The notes: generated by a model from the letters alone, not told the origin. Shown: positions 32,521 through 44,136, counted from the stretch's first letter. The stretch: DNA of 64,000 nt from Papaver somniferum (GCF_003573695.1 NC_039368.1:78506374-78570373); one strand, 5' to 3'. Numbers and translations are program-made.

Positions 32521-32859
32521 TAGATATATAGAGTGTATGGGTTTTATAAGAAGTCATCTATGTAGACTTTTTTTTTCGTTATAAAATTGAACTAAATCAG
32601 ATTTATTGGATTATCCGTACCCAATCTGTTCAGCCATTGGATGCAAGTTCGTTGGACGTTGGATTGGATGCGGATGCCAAATTTGAAATCCGTGACGAAT
32701 TGGATTGGATATGGATGAGATAAAAATCGATCTATACCGACCTATGCTCACCCCTGTAAAATAAACAAAAATGGTTAAAATAGGTCAAAATAACTAAAAA
32801 TAGGCCTTGCAACCGGCTGGGCTAGGTTTGCAGTTGCAATCTTAACATTCTCAACTGCA

Positions 32860-33325
32860 TTGTCACTGTGGATGCTAGAACTAAACGTTCCTTGGTATCC
32901 TCTATATTAAAAATGCTCAATGGAATTACCTGAATGGTATGGCTAATTAATAATCTTAATCTGCCTTGTCGTGTGTACTAGGAGATATGAAGTTTATTGT
33001 GAATAGGAATGATAAAGATGGAGGTGTCCTTGCGACCCAAACTCAAATAGATAGTGTAAAACTTCTTTTAGATAATGCTAGTCTCCATAGCTTTACCCTC
33101 CGTAGTAATACCTTAAGACGGATTAATAGAAGACACGGTCACGAGCTCATACTTGAAAGACCAGACATGGCTCTTGTTAGCATAAACTGGATGAAGAATT
33201 TTCTTGATGCCATTGTTTATTACATGATCCCACTAGCTGGTGGCCATTGTCCCGTCCTTCTATGTACCTCTAGATTCAATAGAACTTGGTTTAAAAATGC
33301 TTTTCGTAAAGTACTCATCCTAACT
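32860..33325 (+). pseudogene. LINE 2 endonuclease region, left of element B
   Basis: The frame reads VLGDMKFIVNRNDKDGG (endonuclease GDFN-x12-DK-GG motif, with Asp-Met-Lys for Asp-Phe-Asn), RHGHELILERPDMALVS (eRLDRal motif), and GGHCPVLL, the SDHxPIll motif with Gly for Asp in the catalytic SDH. It belongs to the APE-type endonuclease of a plant L1 LINE. Upstream, 32860-32960 reads like the poorly conserved preceding segment with a stop. The sequence resumes at 45642 after element B. It is inactive. Confidence 0.75.
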
Positions 33326-33330
33326 AATTG
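33326..33330. repeat. Left target-site duplication of element B
   Basis: AATTG, identical to 45637-45641. Confidence 0.85.
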
Positions 33331-34280
33331 TGTGTACATATTTCATCATCAAACACGTGTATGTGAGAAGACACGTGGAGAGCATGTGGACCAAGTTATC
33401 AAAACATGATGACACACGCCCGCAGCCAAGAAGCCCATCCCGTCGACGTCGGATCTTCGTCCGAACAAATCCAAGGACAGAAGTTAAAGGATGTACCAAA
33501 AGCCCGGTGTACTGCGGAGCACTAAATAACTCCCGAATAGTTGCTTTATATCATCCCCAAAAGAAGCCAAGATCAACGGTGAAGAGAAGGTTGACTGACA
33601 TGGACGTGACAGGGGCAGAAGACACTTGTCTGACACGAGCATGCGTCTCAACTACCCGCATTAAACACTCTGAGCAGTGTACGTGTCGATCAACCCGTGG
33701 AACGAACGAGGATGACTCTGCGTGATCAAGCAATGAACGAAGACCTCTGCGTGATGGACACAAAGCACAAGAAGATAAGGTTCCAACGGCTCTCAGAAAC
33801 GGGTCCCACACTCTAACCCTATAAATACCCCCTCTCCACCAAGAGAGAGGGGATGGAAAAAAGGAGAGAAGTTTAGAGAGAAGTTGAGAGAGAAGAATAG
33901 TTGGTGTAAGTTTACCTTTTAAATCCGCAGACCTATGTAAACTCCAAAGTCATTCGACTACCTCTGTAATCATCAAATGCATAGTGAAAACAACAACCCC
34001 GTGGATGTAGGCCTTAGTGTTGAACCACGTAAATCCCAGTCTTATTTACATTTCAGCACTTTACATCCAGCTCATACTCCACGAGTATTACTTTTACACT
34101 TCGTTTTCTTTACCTTCCTTTATGTGAACGCCTCTGGTGATGATATTAGACGAGGCAATGATAAACCCGAAGGTTTTGAGCCGAGGAATCAATACAATCG
34201 TCTCCTCAGTGCGAGCATGTGTATAGAATGCGAACATTGTTTGTGAACATATAGATTCCCTCGTGGTTTACGTTTTCACA
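33331..34280 (+). repeat. 5' LTR of element B
   Basis: 950 bp, TGTGTACAT to TTTTCACA, with a TATA box in CCCTATAAATACCCC near 33818. The primer-binding site TGGCGCTAGAAACAGGG begins at 34284. ORFs on either strand are not genes. The stretch 34301-34831 up to gag is untranslated leader with no feature I can support. Confidence 0.9.
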
Positions 34281-34831
34281 ATCTGGCGCTAGAAACAGGG
34301 ACTTCGTCCCGGTAAAAGATTTATCTTATCCTGTGATTTCACCTTAAACTAGCATATGATTGCTCTGCTTCATTAGCTCTAGCAGTATTTATCTTTTGTT
34401 AACTTTATTATATTCAAAAACACACCCATTATCTTCATTAGCTCTAGCAGTATCTATCGATGCATTTTAAACTGGTTAAAAGATTTATTGCTTAGATCCA
34501 CGGATTTACATTTTTTAGATCTCGTACGGACCTGTTTCTTCGGTGGGTTTTCGTACATTTTCAAAGGATCTACGTGCATCTTCCAAGGGATCTTCACGCG
34601 TTTTCATGTATTTTCAAAGAGTTCGCACTTTTAATAGACCTTAACCCATGTATTTTAACTCATATGTTTTAATCAAATGAGCCTCACTAAAGTTTTCTCT
34701 GTGGCCCTCGGGCAGTTTCTCCCCATCTTGGAATAGGGTATTTCGCAAACTAACCCGATCCGCACGGACATTTCTGTTTCTCGCTGTTTGAAATTCCCTT
34801 GTGCAGAAAAAAAGCAACAAAAGGACCCAGG

Positions 34832-36760
34832 ATGGAAAAGACGCAGGAGGCAGGAAAATCCAAAGCCTCGTCAAAGGAAGCACCAAGGACAACCCCGGTC
34901 ATCACCCGAAGCAAGCAGAAAGGAGACAAAGCCAAAATGACTAGTCAAAGGCAGGATACTGCGGAAATCACTTCACCTATGAATGCTAACTTTGTTTCTG
35001 CCGCGGCTCTCAGAGCACCGGCGACAAAGTACAATACGGCTGCGGCAGCCCCGAAGGCTGCAGAAACCAGCAAAACTTTTGCTACGAATCAATTCCATCA
35101 ACCAAAAGAAAGGGTGGCTGAATCCAGAACACATCAACCCGCGCATCCGCCAACCTTCGGAATGCCATCAACAAACGATTAGAATCAAACTGTGCCGGCG
35201 GTTCTAACACCGCAGATGGGCACTCAGCCTGAAAGACCAAATTTGGAAATGCCAACAATCGAAGATGATCCTCTACCACCTTTAGTGCAAATCGTAGAAG
35301 AAGGCGGCACCATGGCCGTAGTAGCACGAGCTGGGACTCCCAATCAGGGGTCTAACCAATCGCATCGACTGATAGCTGAGCTCGAAGAATTGAAGAAGAG
35401 ACAGCAGGTTTACGCAGATGTCGTAGCTTTGTTGGCCAGAGAAAATCAAGATTTAAAAGACTGGATTGCCCTAGGCACGAAGACCAGCCAGCAACTTGAT
35501 GAAGCAAATTCAAAGGCACCAGAACCTAATCGAGACCAAAGAGTCATCGTAGCAAACGCGGCTAGGGGAAGTAGCGCATCCGACCCGGATTATAATGACG
35601 AAGAGTCAGACTATCACGGGCAGGAGAGCGTAGGGCACCACCGCGCGATGGAAGAGCTGCGTGATGAAATGATGGCTGAGATCAGGCAGTTAAAAAACTA
35701 GACAAGGCGGGGGAAGGTTAGAAGAGGTCAAGAGAGAGGCTAACTCCACGCCCCTAACTCATCGCCTGGCCAACACCCCTATTCCGCTGAAGTGCCCTGT
35801 CCCGACCTTCGGAAGCTATGACGGATCCAGTGATCCCGCTGCACATATTCGGTATTATAACCGTGTCTTATCCAGATGGAGTCAGAACGACGTCGTACCC
35901 TGTAGATACTTCCCATCAAGCCTGAAGGGATCGACTTTGTTTTGGTTTGATAATTTGCCGCCTGAATCCATCAACTCCTACGATCAACTCGCAGAAAAGT
36001 TCTTAAGAACTTACATGTATAACAAGGCTGTTAACACCGGAATGGATAAGCTCTTTTCGCTGGCAATCGGTTACAAGGAGAACAAGAGGGAGTATACCAA
36101 CATGTGGCACAAGATATGTCAAGCTATAGGGAGTATAGATCCTGTAGTAAGCATCAACTGCTACAAATGGGGGTTAGACCGGATGTGTCCACTGTTTGTT
36201 GAGATCCATGGAAGCACCCAGCACCGAAGGAGATATTCGGGTAATCATTGAGAAACATGCTCGTATTGAAGAAATCCAATGAGAAAACCCGAGGGCACAA
36301 ATACAAAGGTATCACCGCACTAATTCTGCAGAACAAACCAGCGGGGCTAAAAGGAATAGTTCAGTCGAACGTCCTTACGAAGATAGGAAAGGACAAAGAG
36401 ATGATCGGCGAAAAGATGATCGAAAATTCGAAGATCAAGTCTATACGAAGCTCAATGCTATCTACGCTCGGATCTTGCGAGAAATCAAGGGACGGGAAAA
36501 TTTGGAATGGCCGTGGTCCAAAGGGAAACAACCCCCGAGGACTGAAAAGTCAAAAGACTACTGCGAGTACCATTGCTTTCACGGTCACCAAACCGAGAAG
36601 TGCAAGAACCTCAAAGTTATGATCCAAAAATTGATTGACGCAGGTGAACTCAAGCAATACATACAAAAAGATGGCGTCGAGGACAAATCCAAAAGGAGCA
36701 GGCAAGTCCTACTACCAGAAGGGAACCGCACAATCAACACCATTTGACGTTCCAAAGCTA
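34832..36760 (+). pseudogene. Gag of element B
   Basis: The frame starts MEKTQEAGKSKASSKEA. A TAG at about 35180 sits where element A has CAG, and a second TAG occurs at 35699-35701. After frame changes, the Gag core follows at about 35770-36250 with VPTFGSYDGSSDPAAHI, YFPSSLKGSTLFWFDNL and EKFLRTYMYNKAV, matching retrotransposon Gag proteins. A zinc-knuckle-like YCEYHCFHGHQTEKCKNLK lies near 36560-36615, of the C-x2-H-x4-H-x4-C style seen in Tat Gag. Gag would package element RNA; this copy has several stops and frameshifts. Confidence 0.82.
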
Positions 36761-36837
36761 TAGGGCCTTCACTCACAGCGCAGATATGGAAGATATTAAG
36801 GAAGTAATTCGAAGACTAATGTGAGTTATATAATATT

Positions 36838-37305
36838 GATGGCGTAGAGGTGGATGAACACGAAGAGTGGATGGACGCACCTATCGCCTTTGATACTGGA
36901 GATATTGAAGAAGATATGGAAGAACATGACGATCCTTTGGTCCTCACACTACCGATAGCCGGGTGTAACCTCAAGAAGATCCTTATCAACGGGGGAAGCT
37001 CAGTTAACGTTCTCTTCTACGACACTTTCAAACGGATGAATTTCGAGGATGAGCAGTTGATGTCTTCTTATTACACCATCTACGGGTTCAACGGAGCACC
37101 AACAAAGCCATTAGGCGACATCATGTTACAGGTGGACGCAGGCCCCATGAAGGTAGAAACACGGTTCAGTGTAGTAGACGCCCCATCCCCCCTATAACGC
37201 CATCATCGGCCGAAAATGGGTTCACAAACTTAAGGGAGTGGAAGCAACTTACCACCAATATCTCAAATTCCCTACGCCCGATGGAGTAATGGAAATCAAA
37301 TAAGA
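36838..37305 (+). pseudogene. Protease of element B, catalytic Asp replaced
   Basis: The sequence shows LTLPIAGCNLKKILINGG, then SSVNVLFYDTFKRM, GFNGAPTKPLGDI, a frameshift near 37190, and YNAIIGRKWVHKLKG and YLKFPTPDGV. This is the order of a Tat-type aspartic protease. The usual active-site motif LIDGGSS is here LINGGSS, so the catalytic Asp is Asn and the enzyme would be dead even without the frameshift. Confidence 0.82.
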
Positions 37306-37514
37306 TCGAGCCTCCTCAAAAGAGAGTCAGACCACTCAAGAGCGCATCAACAGCGAGCAGGAGGAACAATGAAATACCCGAAAATCCAAAAACAAAGAAG
37401 CTACGAAGGAGAATGTCATAGACCTGTTCCTCAAGGAAACCACGGGTAAAAGCTTGACAAGAAATGATAACGTTCTCAGCACAGAAGCAAGTACTTCAGC
37501 GGCTAGCCAAGGAC

Positions 37515-38400
37515 AGGAGCCCTTAGGGATTTGAAACGCAGGGGCGACGTACCGAAGAATGGTCGATGTTATCTTCAAACCATGGATCGTTAGTACTCTG
37601 GAGGTCTACGTTGATGACATGCTCGTCAAAAGCAGGCTGCTCAAAAAACACCTTCAAGACCTGAGAGACATTTTTGAGGCAATGAGGAAATATCACATGA
37701 AAATAAATCCAGAAAAGTGCACCTTCGGTGTCACATCAGGGAAATTTCTCGGATACCTGGTGAAAAAAAGGGGCATTGAGGTGGATCCCGTGAAAATTCA
37801 AGCCATAGTAGAAATGTCATCTCCAAAGAATTTGAAAGAAGTACAAAGGCTAAATGGGTCCTTAGCAGCTTTGGGAAGATTCATTTCCAGATCATCGGAT
37901 AAATGCATGCATTTTTTCAATATTCTCAAAAAAGGGAGCAAGTTTGAATGGACCATAGAGTGTGAAGAAGCTTTCCAAAAAATCAAAGAATTATCTGGCT
38001 TCAATTACAATCCTACAAAAACCGGATCCCGATGAGATCTTGGCACTATACATAGCAACAACGGGAGACGCAGTTAGCGCGGTGTTGGTCAAAAAAAACA
38101 CGAAGGTGGAACATCCTATCTATTACGTCATCAAGACCCTCAATTCTGCGGAAAGGAATTACACGAAAATCGAACAACTCATCTTGGCACTGGTATGGGC
38201 TACTCAAAAGTTGAGAACTTACTTCTTAACTCATTTCATCCGCGTACCATGCAAGGCACCACTGGAAGCAGTCCTCAAAATCACAGGGAAAGTAGGAATA
38301 ATAGCCAAGTGGAACACCCACCTGGACCAATTCCACATCATCCATGAAATTCAACACTCCCAAAAATCCCAAGTCTTGGCAGACCTCCCCTTGGACAATG
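37515..38400 (+). pseudogene. RT second half and RNase H of element B
   Basis: RT starts abruptly with LGI-stop-NAGATYRRMVD, followed by LEVYVDDMLVKSRLL (the active-site YVDD), NPEKCTFGVTSGKFLGYLV and LNGSLAALGRF. The RT N-terminal half is absent, as in element A but with a different junction. RNase H follows: LALYIATTGDAVSAVLV, YYVIKTLNSAERNYTKIE and LALVWATQKLRTYF, with a frame change near 37990-38030. It runs on to QVLADLPLDNDEE. Confidence 0.85.
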
Positions 38401-38439
38401 ATGAAGAAATCATGGGCATGCCAGAAGCTGACGAGGAAA

Positions 38440-38858
38440 ATAAGGACCCGGTTGAGACCCTCGAACCCTCGAGCCAAAGACAATGGGAAGTCTTCGTTGA
38501 TGGGTCCATAAATAAGGAAGGTGCGGGAATAGGCATTCTCATCACAACCCCAACCGGAGAAAGGATCGTACACGCACTCAGATTGGAATTCAAAGAGCAT
38601 ACCTACAATATCGTCGAATACGAGGCAGTCGTACATGCCCTTCGCTTAATAATAGAAACGGGGGTAACTGATGCAAGACTAACAAGTGACTCGCAGCTAG
38701 TCATAAAGCAGATAGGGTTTGAATACAATGTATATGAAGATACCCTCTCAGCTTACATGGCCTTGGTCCAAACATTGGCATCACAAATACCGAACATCAA
38801 ATTCAGGCACTTATGCATGCGAGATCTCAGGCACGCAGACGCCCTAGCATACATATAA
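38440..38858 (+). pseudogene. Archaeal-type RNase H (aRH) of element B
   Basis: The complete domain reads WEVFVDGSINKEGAGIGI, HALRLEFKEHTYNIVEYEAV, LTSDSQLVIKQIG and HADALAYI. It keeps the acidic residues of the aRH family (VDGS, E in EYEA, SDSQ, ADALA). A second RNase H after the first is typical of Tat-lineage elements. It is in frame with the preceding RNase H in a 298-codon frame from 37962 and ends in a TAA where element A reads Ser. Confidence 0.85.
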
Positions 38859-38861
38859 TCC

Positions 38862-39893
38862 ATGTTGAAGGACAAGAATATCGAAGGTATCAAAATAACA
38901 AGAGTATACGAACCTGCGATTGCATCACAATTTTCCTTCGCTACAAACCAAGATACAATGGAAGAAGACATTGAAGATCAGATAAGGGAAGGCATCCATA
39001 ACGATTTTAACGAAGAAGAAATCCTGTCGAGAGCTAATCAAGACGAAGATTTCAGCAACGAAGATGATTGGAGATTGATGATTCATGCATTTCTTAAAGA
39101 TGGGATTTTACCCGTGGATCATAAACAAGCCAGAAAAATACAGTCCAAAGTAGGAAGATATGATCTTCGGGATGGGGTGTTATACAAGAAATCTTTCCTC
39201 GGACCTTTACTACGATGCTTATCCAGAAAAGAAGGGCATCAAATCCTGAACGAAATTCATTACGGTGACGCCGGAAATCATAGAGGCATGAGATCACTAG
39301 CCGACAAAGCGAAGGTACAAGGATATTACTGGCCGACAATGATACAAGATGACGCAAGAATGTCCCGACGATGTGAAGAATGTCAGCGTTTCGCCAAGAG
39401 GATACACGCACCAGCCACAATGCTAAACCATGTGGATAGCCCATGGCCATTCGCAAAATGGGGCATAGATATCGTGGGTCCTTTCATCGAAGGGACAGGG
39501 AAAAGACGATTTTTGATAGTAGCCACGGATTACTTCAGTAAATGGGTAGAAGCTAAAGCATTAGATAGGATCAGAGACGTGGACGTGTTTACCTTCATAT
39601 TTCAAAACATCATTTGCAGGTTTGGTATACCAGCAGAAATTGTGTCCGACAACAGTAGGAAACTATAGGGGAAGAACATAGACATGCTCTTTGATACTTT
39701 CAAAATAAGAAAGAACATAGACATCCCACCCTATGAACGAGAGAAAAAGTGGGGCAAGTTAGCACCCATCTGGGGAGGACCTTTTATTATACATGACATC
39801 GCAGGAAGCGGTTTCTACTATCTCCGAAACCTAAAAGGCGAGGTCCTACAACACCCTTGGAATGCTAAGTGGCTTAAGCTATACTACCCCTAG
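38862..39893 (+). pseudogene. Integrase of element B, internal deletion
   Basis: The zinc-binding part (HYGDAGNHRG, QGYYWPTM, RRCEECQRF) and the first two catalytic residues (Asp in AKWGIDIVGPF, Asp in IVSDNSRK) are present. A TAG follows at about 39667. After KIRKNIDIP the sequence jumps to PYEREKKWGKLAPIWGGP, near the end of integrase, so the block holding the third catalytic residue (Glu in NGQAEATNK in element A) is gone. The end, HPWNAKWLKLYYP and a TAG, matches A. Confidence 0.85.
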
Positions 39894-40099
39894 GAGCAGC
39901 GCAGTTTTGCATCTGCGCGAAGAACTACCATAAGAAGAAGGCAGCGTACCCGCTCGGCTTGTTTCTATCTCTGGAAGAGGATTAGCAGACCTCAATCTAT
40001 CAATCAAACGAACTCTTTGCAAATTCCGAATCAAATCCGCGGGATGAACAAACAGATCCGCGGGACGAGCACCTGTACATATGGCACATCGAATAATAA

Positions 40100-40445
40100 A
40101 CTATCAATATTGGGGAAAGTAGTTAATCTACAATCTCTCAGGGCTCCCCTATCAGTGTCTATGAGTGTAAGACCAGGGGGAAGGCACCCAGCAGAAAGAG
40201 ATACCCAACCAATCTTAAGGCAACGGGTCGACGGAATGGGTGTATGTAAATATTTTAACCCCATATCCTAGAACGTTGCCTCGGCCCCTACCGTCTGGGA
40301 ATCCTCTGGCCCAGGGTTCGCCAGCGGGGTGACAGGTCTCAAGACGATCACGAAGGTACCTCCCTTCGGTATCGCACCCAAACACTTGAAACATTCTTCT
40401 TTCTTAAACAGGTCTCAAGACGATCACGAAGGTACCTCCCTTCCT
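40100..40445. other. Conserved non-coding block between integrase and antisense gene (B)
   Basis: Nearly identical in long runs to 21650-21950 of element A. It additionally carries a local direct duplication of CAGGTCTCAAGACGATCACG and following bases (about 40338 and 40410). Confidence 0.6.
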
Positions 40446-40618
40446 CACAATGCTTAAAATAAAAACAAATTGATACTGCAGGTATACCAAAAGGATGATC
40501 CATTCCATGAGGGTTGGTTACAAAAAGTAGCAAAGGCCAATTCAAATAAAAAACACATCAAAAACATTCTCTTTACAAAATACTAGCAAAATCTATTTGA
40601 AGGCTGATGCCGTGGTTT

Positions 40619-43600
40619 CTACTTGGAAGATGACGCCCCATCAGCAGGGTTGTTCCGAAGAGTCGAAGGGACGCTCCCACCAGAAGAGGGTCCCGAGGAT
40701 CCAGGCAAGGGGGCAGGTACAGGACGACGCGGATAGCTCTTGACGAGGCCATGTTCGTCTTTAAGGCCAAGCTCAATCTTCTCCAGCATCTTGTTTGTCT
40801 CCTCCGCCAACTGACACCGAGCCTTATGCATAATAACTGTCGTTCGCTGGTGGGATTGAGATAACAACGAGGATAGACGATTCACTTCTTTAGAAGCAGC
40901 ACCAACGGCCTCCTCGCGGGACGCCACCAGACTCTTAAAATAATTGGTCTGTTCTTCCTGCTGCACTAAGGCTGATTGAGCCTTTTAAAAATTTTCATTT
41001 GCAGCGCGAAGCTGTCCCTCGAGCAATGAAAAAGACAACACAAGGGAGTTAGCACAGAAATGACATAATCACACTCGATGAAATGAGGTTATACCTTCGA
41101 CACAAACCGAAGCCTCTTCATACTCATTAACAACCGGGTCTCGCGCTTCGTCAAGATAGTCATATTCCTCGGATAGTTTTTTATAATCTAGTTGAAGGTT
41201 GGTGAGAGCAAATTGACTTGCATCTAATTCTACCTGCTTCATCGAATCCATGTGACGAAGATGGTTGACTTCGTTGTTTGTCTCTGTTACCCCTTTGTTA
41301 AGTCTGTACATGCATACTTCGAGATTTCTCTCAGACTCAGCCTGGCGGGCTATTTCATCTCAAGACGCAGCAAGGGATTTGCTGAGAGCCCAAACTCGGC
41401 CCTGGCATCGTCCCTTTTTCTGGTAAGACACAGCATACTCTCCCTAATTCCCGGAAACGGAAGGGAGCGAGCCTTTCGTAATTCCTCTTCCAGAAGATGT
41501 ATTCTAGCCTCTAATAACGAAGAACGCTCACGGGATTCCCGCAGATTCTCACATGTCCACAGCAGAGCACCATTGAACAAATTACGGTCATGGTTATACA
41601 GATTCTGCATATCAACCATTTGAACATGCCTTACGCGCCATCCCTCAGCCTGAGCGTCCCACTTTTTGGCTTCGCTCTTAATTTTTTCGACCAACTCTTT
41701 GATACGAGATTTTTGTCGTTCCCTTTCATTCCCAAGCCATATCAGCTCGGGGACTCCACCCACTGGAGATAGGGTGGAGAGTCTCAGACAGAACAACAAA
41801 GTAGTAGAAAGGAATTACGAAGGATAAAAGATGGAGAAGAACTAAACATGTGAAAGCTGAAACTTTGCCGCGGGTTTGCTATAACTCAGTGCGAACGGTG
41901 AAAATCTATGAATGAAGACCATCCTCTGCTTCACTCAGCCGTTCTTTCTCTTTAAATCTATTCTTCAGTTCTTCTATCTCCACCTCAGCCGCAGATAATG
42001 CCTTTTCTCTGTGACGAAGCTTAGCCTCCAGCTTCAAGGATTTCGCTTTAAAGAATTGATACAACACATGGTTACAATGCTCACTCCTCATCATCTATAC
42101 GTCAAACGGCAAACATTATTACACCGAAGGATTCGAGTGTCACGAAGTATTATGTACGAGGACTTACCTCCAAGACACGCTGCTGGGGAAAACCATATTG
42201 GTACCCATCGGCTATGGTCATCATTTCAGCAAAAGAAGATGGAGGATCCTCTACGAGGGTAGCCTCTGGAACACTCAAGATTTTCCCCCACATATCGGCA
42301 ACACGCGCCTCGGAAGATAGTTCCATCATCCGACGAGTATAAGCATCGGAATCTTTCTCGCCAGCAACCACCGGGGCAGGATGGGGAACAAACAACAGAT
42401 TCTTTTTCTTAAGCCAATCCATTATGGCATCCTCACCCTCAAACATCAGCGAGTGAGGGAAATCCTCGGAAGGTGAATCAACCACAGACTTCCCCTTTGT
42501 TTTTGTTTCCCCATCATCACAAGTCTCGACATCACCACGCGCAATATGATCATCCGCGCCCTCATTCGGAATAGCAGCACTTTCTTTACCGAAATCCCCG
42601 AGCACATCCCAATTATCATTAGGGGAAAGCAAAGAAAAGTCTTCGGAAAAACCGAGGGAATCATTTACATAAAAGGGTTCCCCTGCGGAATATATCTTGT
42701 CAAAGGAGAACTCTTGAGAAATGGTGGGGAAAGTTTCCACAGCCTCACCCCCTCCGATAAATTCCGGACCACCAGGGTTATCACCAGCAGGAGCAGACCT
42801 TTCCGCGGTAATACTTCCCTCGGCCACCGCGGTATTATTTCCCCCATCAACACCATCATCACCCGCACCAACCTCTTCCTCGACATCAGGAGGGGAAGTA
42901 TCAGTGCGTTCTTCCCCATCAAACATTTCCTCGTCCTCGGCAAACTCTTCGTTCACTGGACTGGTAACTTCATCATGATTCTGGCCGCACCCCCCTTATT
43001 TGAAAATTTTCCGCTGAGCCGACCCCTCGGTGCCAGGAACGTACTTCAATTTGGCATCGCTCACCTCACTTAAGAGACGAATTTCTCCCCGAGGAGAAGC
43101 AAGGTTGCGAAGACTAACACTCCACGGTTTACGGTTCCTACTGTTGACATAATCCCCAAAGGAGCTGTTAAAGTTTTCAGGAGTATACCACTCCCTCTCA
43201 GCAGGATTTAGAACGTAACATGTCATCATCGTCTCTCCCTTACTCCACAAATAACATTCCCTCAGTGCACGGAGATAGTTCCCCGATAATTGTGACACGG
43301 AACGACTATGAGTATTGGTGGAAGAGCCTTCGCGACCATCCAGCACATCATAATAAAAGGAATCACCAGACTTATACAAGGGTAGCATAAGACCCGCCTC
43401 GAAGGCTCTAACCGTAGTCAATAGATGAAACTCATCAAACTGATACTTCGAGATGAGCTCGTAAGTAATATCATCCTTAGGGGCATAGAAACGAACCTCG
43501 AAGTCTTGGAGCTCATGCTTTTCCTTGAAAACTTCAAGGTCAATGTGCTTAAACGTGACTTTCTTCTTGCTAACCGAAACGCTGCGAATCACCGGGACAA

Positions 43601-44077
43601 CCTCCTCTTCTTCCGCGGGATCAGACGAACCGACAAAAGCTTCGGAAGCTTTTCTTTTGGAATGAGGATTTTTAGACGATTCAGCTCTCGGCACAGCACC
43701 TTTGGAGTTCTTCCCTTTGAAAGAAATTGCTGGAAGCGGCGGGAGAGGGTTTTGCACGGGCACTATAGAACGAAGAGGAGGAATATCGAAGGTATCACCG
43801 CGAGGAGGTGTCTGCTACACCTGGAATCATCACGAGGACGAGAAGGAGCGCGGTTGACAGCGTATCGAGACCCGGAAGGGCCCTTCGATGGATCCCCCTT
43901 CTTAGGAGGTGAAGCCTTCGTCCCAGAAGAAGAAGAAACTCTATTACCGCGGGAATCCATCTGCGGAAATTTAGAGAGATCTCCCCCGTGTGGAGATGTA
44001 TCAGACTCTCTACGCGGAAGGGATCTCGGCGGACTGGACGGCGGAGTTTGATAAGGAAGCCGCGGACGGTCAGACAT
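40619..44077 (-). pseudogene. Spliced antisense gene of element B, coiled-coil product
   Basis: This is the homologue of the antisense gene in A. MSDRPRLPYQTPPSSPPRSL begins at 44077, then KKVTFKHIDLEVFKEKH, FEVRFYAPKDDITYELI, FEAGLMLPLYKSGDSFYYDV and EREWYTPENFNSSFGDYVNS in one long frame (43763-42996). The acidic region (EDEEMFDGEERTDTS) and coiled-coil exons (42094-40619) follow, ending GASSSK. Introns sit at the same places as in A, for example after QQRVLE and after CVEG. B has lost about 400 bp present in A around 43000, has a frameshift near 43818, and has a stop where A reads ELKK (about 40985). Conservation of exon order in two copies supports a real, once-functional gene. Confidence 0.75.
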
Positions 44078-44136
44078 GGATGCGAGGAGGTACACAAGCA
44101 AGTTAGAAGTAAACACGAGGTCATCACCAAAGACAT

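Larger units (their letters stand above)
28333..32524 (-). mobile_element. Non-autonomous Helitron, about 4.2 kb
   Basis: On the minus strand the 5' end reads A/TCTATATTATAAGGGAC (at 32524) and the 3' end has the hairpin CGTGCCGTCACGGCACATG followed by TCATATCCTAG/T at 28333. TC at the start, a GC-rich hairpin about 10 nt before CTAG, and insertion between A and T in a TA-rich target (28312-28332) are the defining Helitron features. No Rep/helicase domains are readable, so it depends on another element. The interior is AT-rich and carries local duplications; the ORF at 29646-29939 has no recognisable feature. Captured gene fragments were not identified. Confidence 0.78.
28035..32756. mobile_element. 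Probable hAT-like MITE interrupted by a Helitron
   Basis: The left end TAGGGGTGAGTATTGGGC and the right end, read in reverse as CAGGGGTGAGCATAGGTCGG, form terminal inverted repeats. Both subterminal regions repeat GGATGGAT/GGATATG-type words (28110-28210 and 32640-32720). Without the Helitron inside, the element would be about 530 bp. No matching 8-bp target duplication is visible (GGTGCAAA versus TAAAATAA), so the limits are tentative. Confidence 0.5.
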
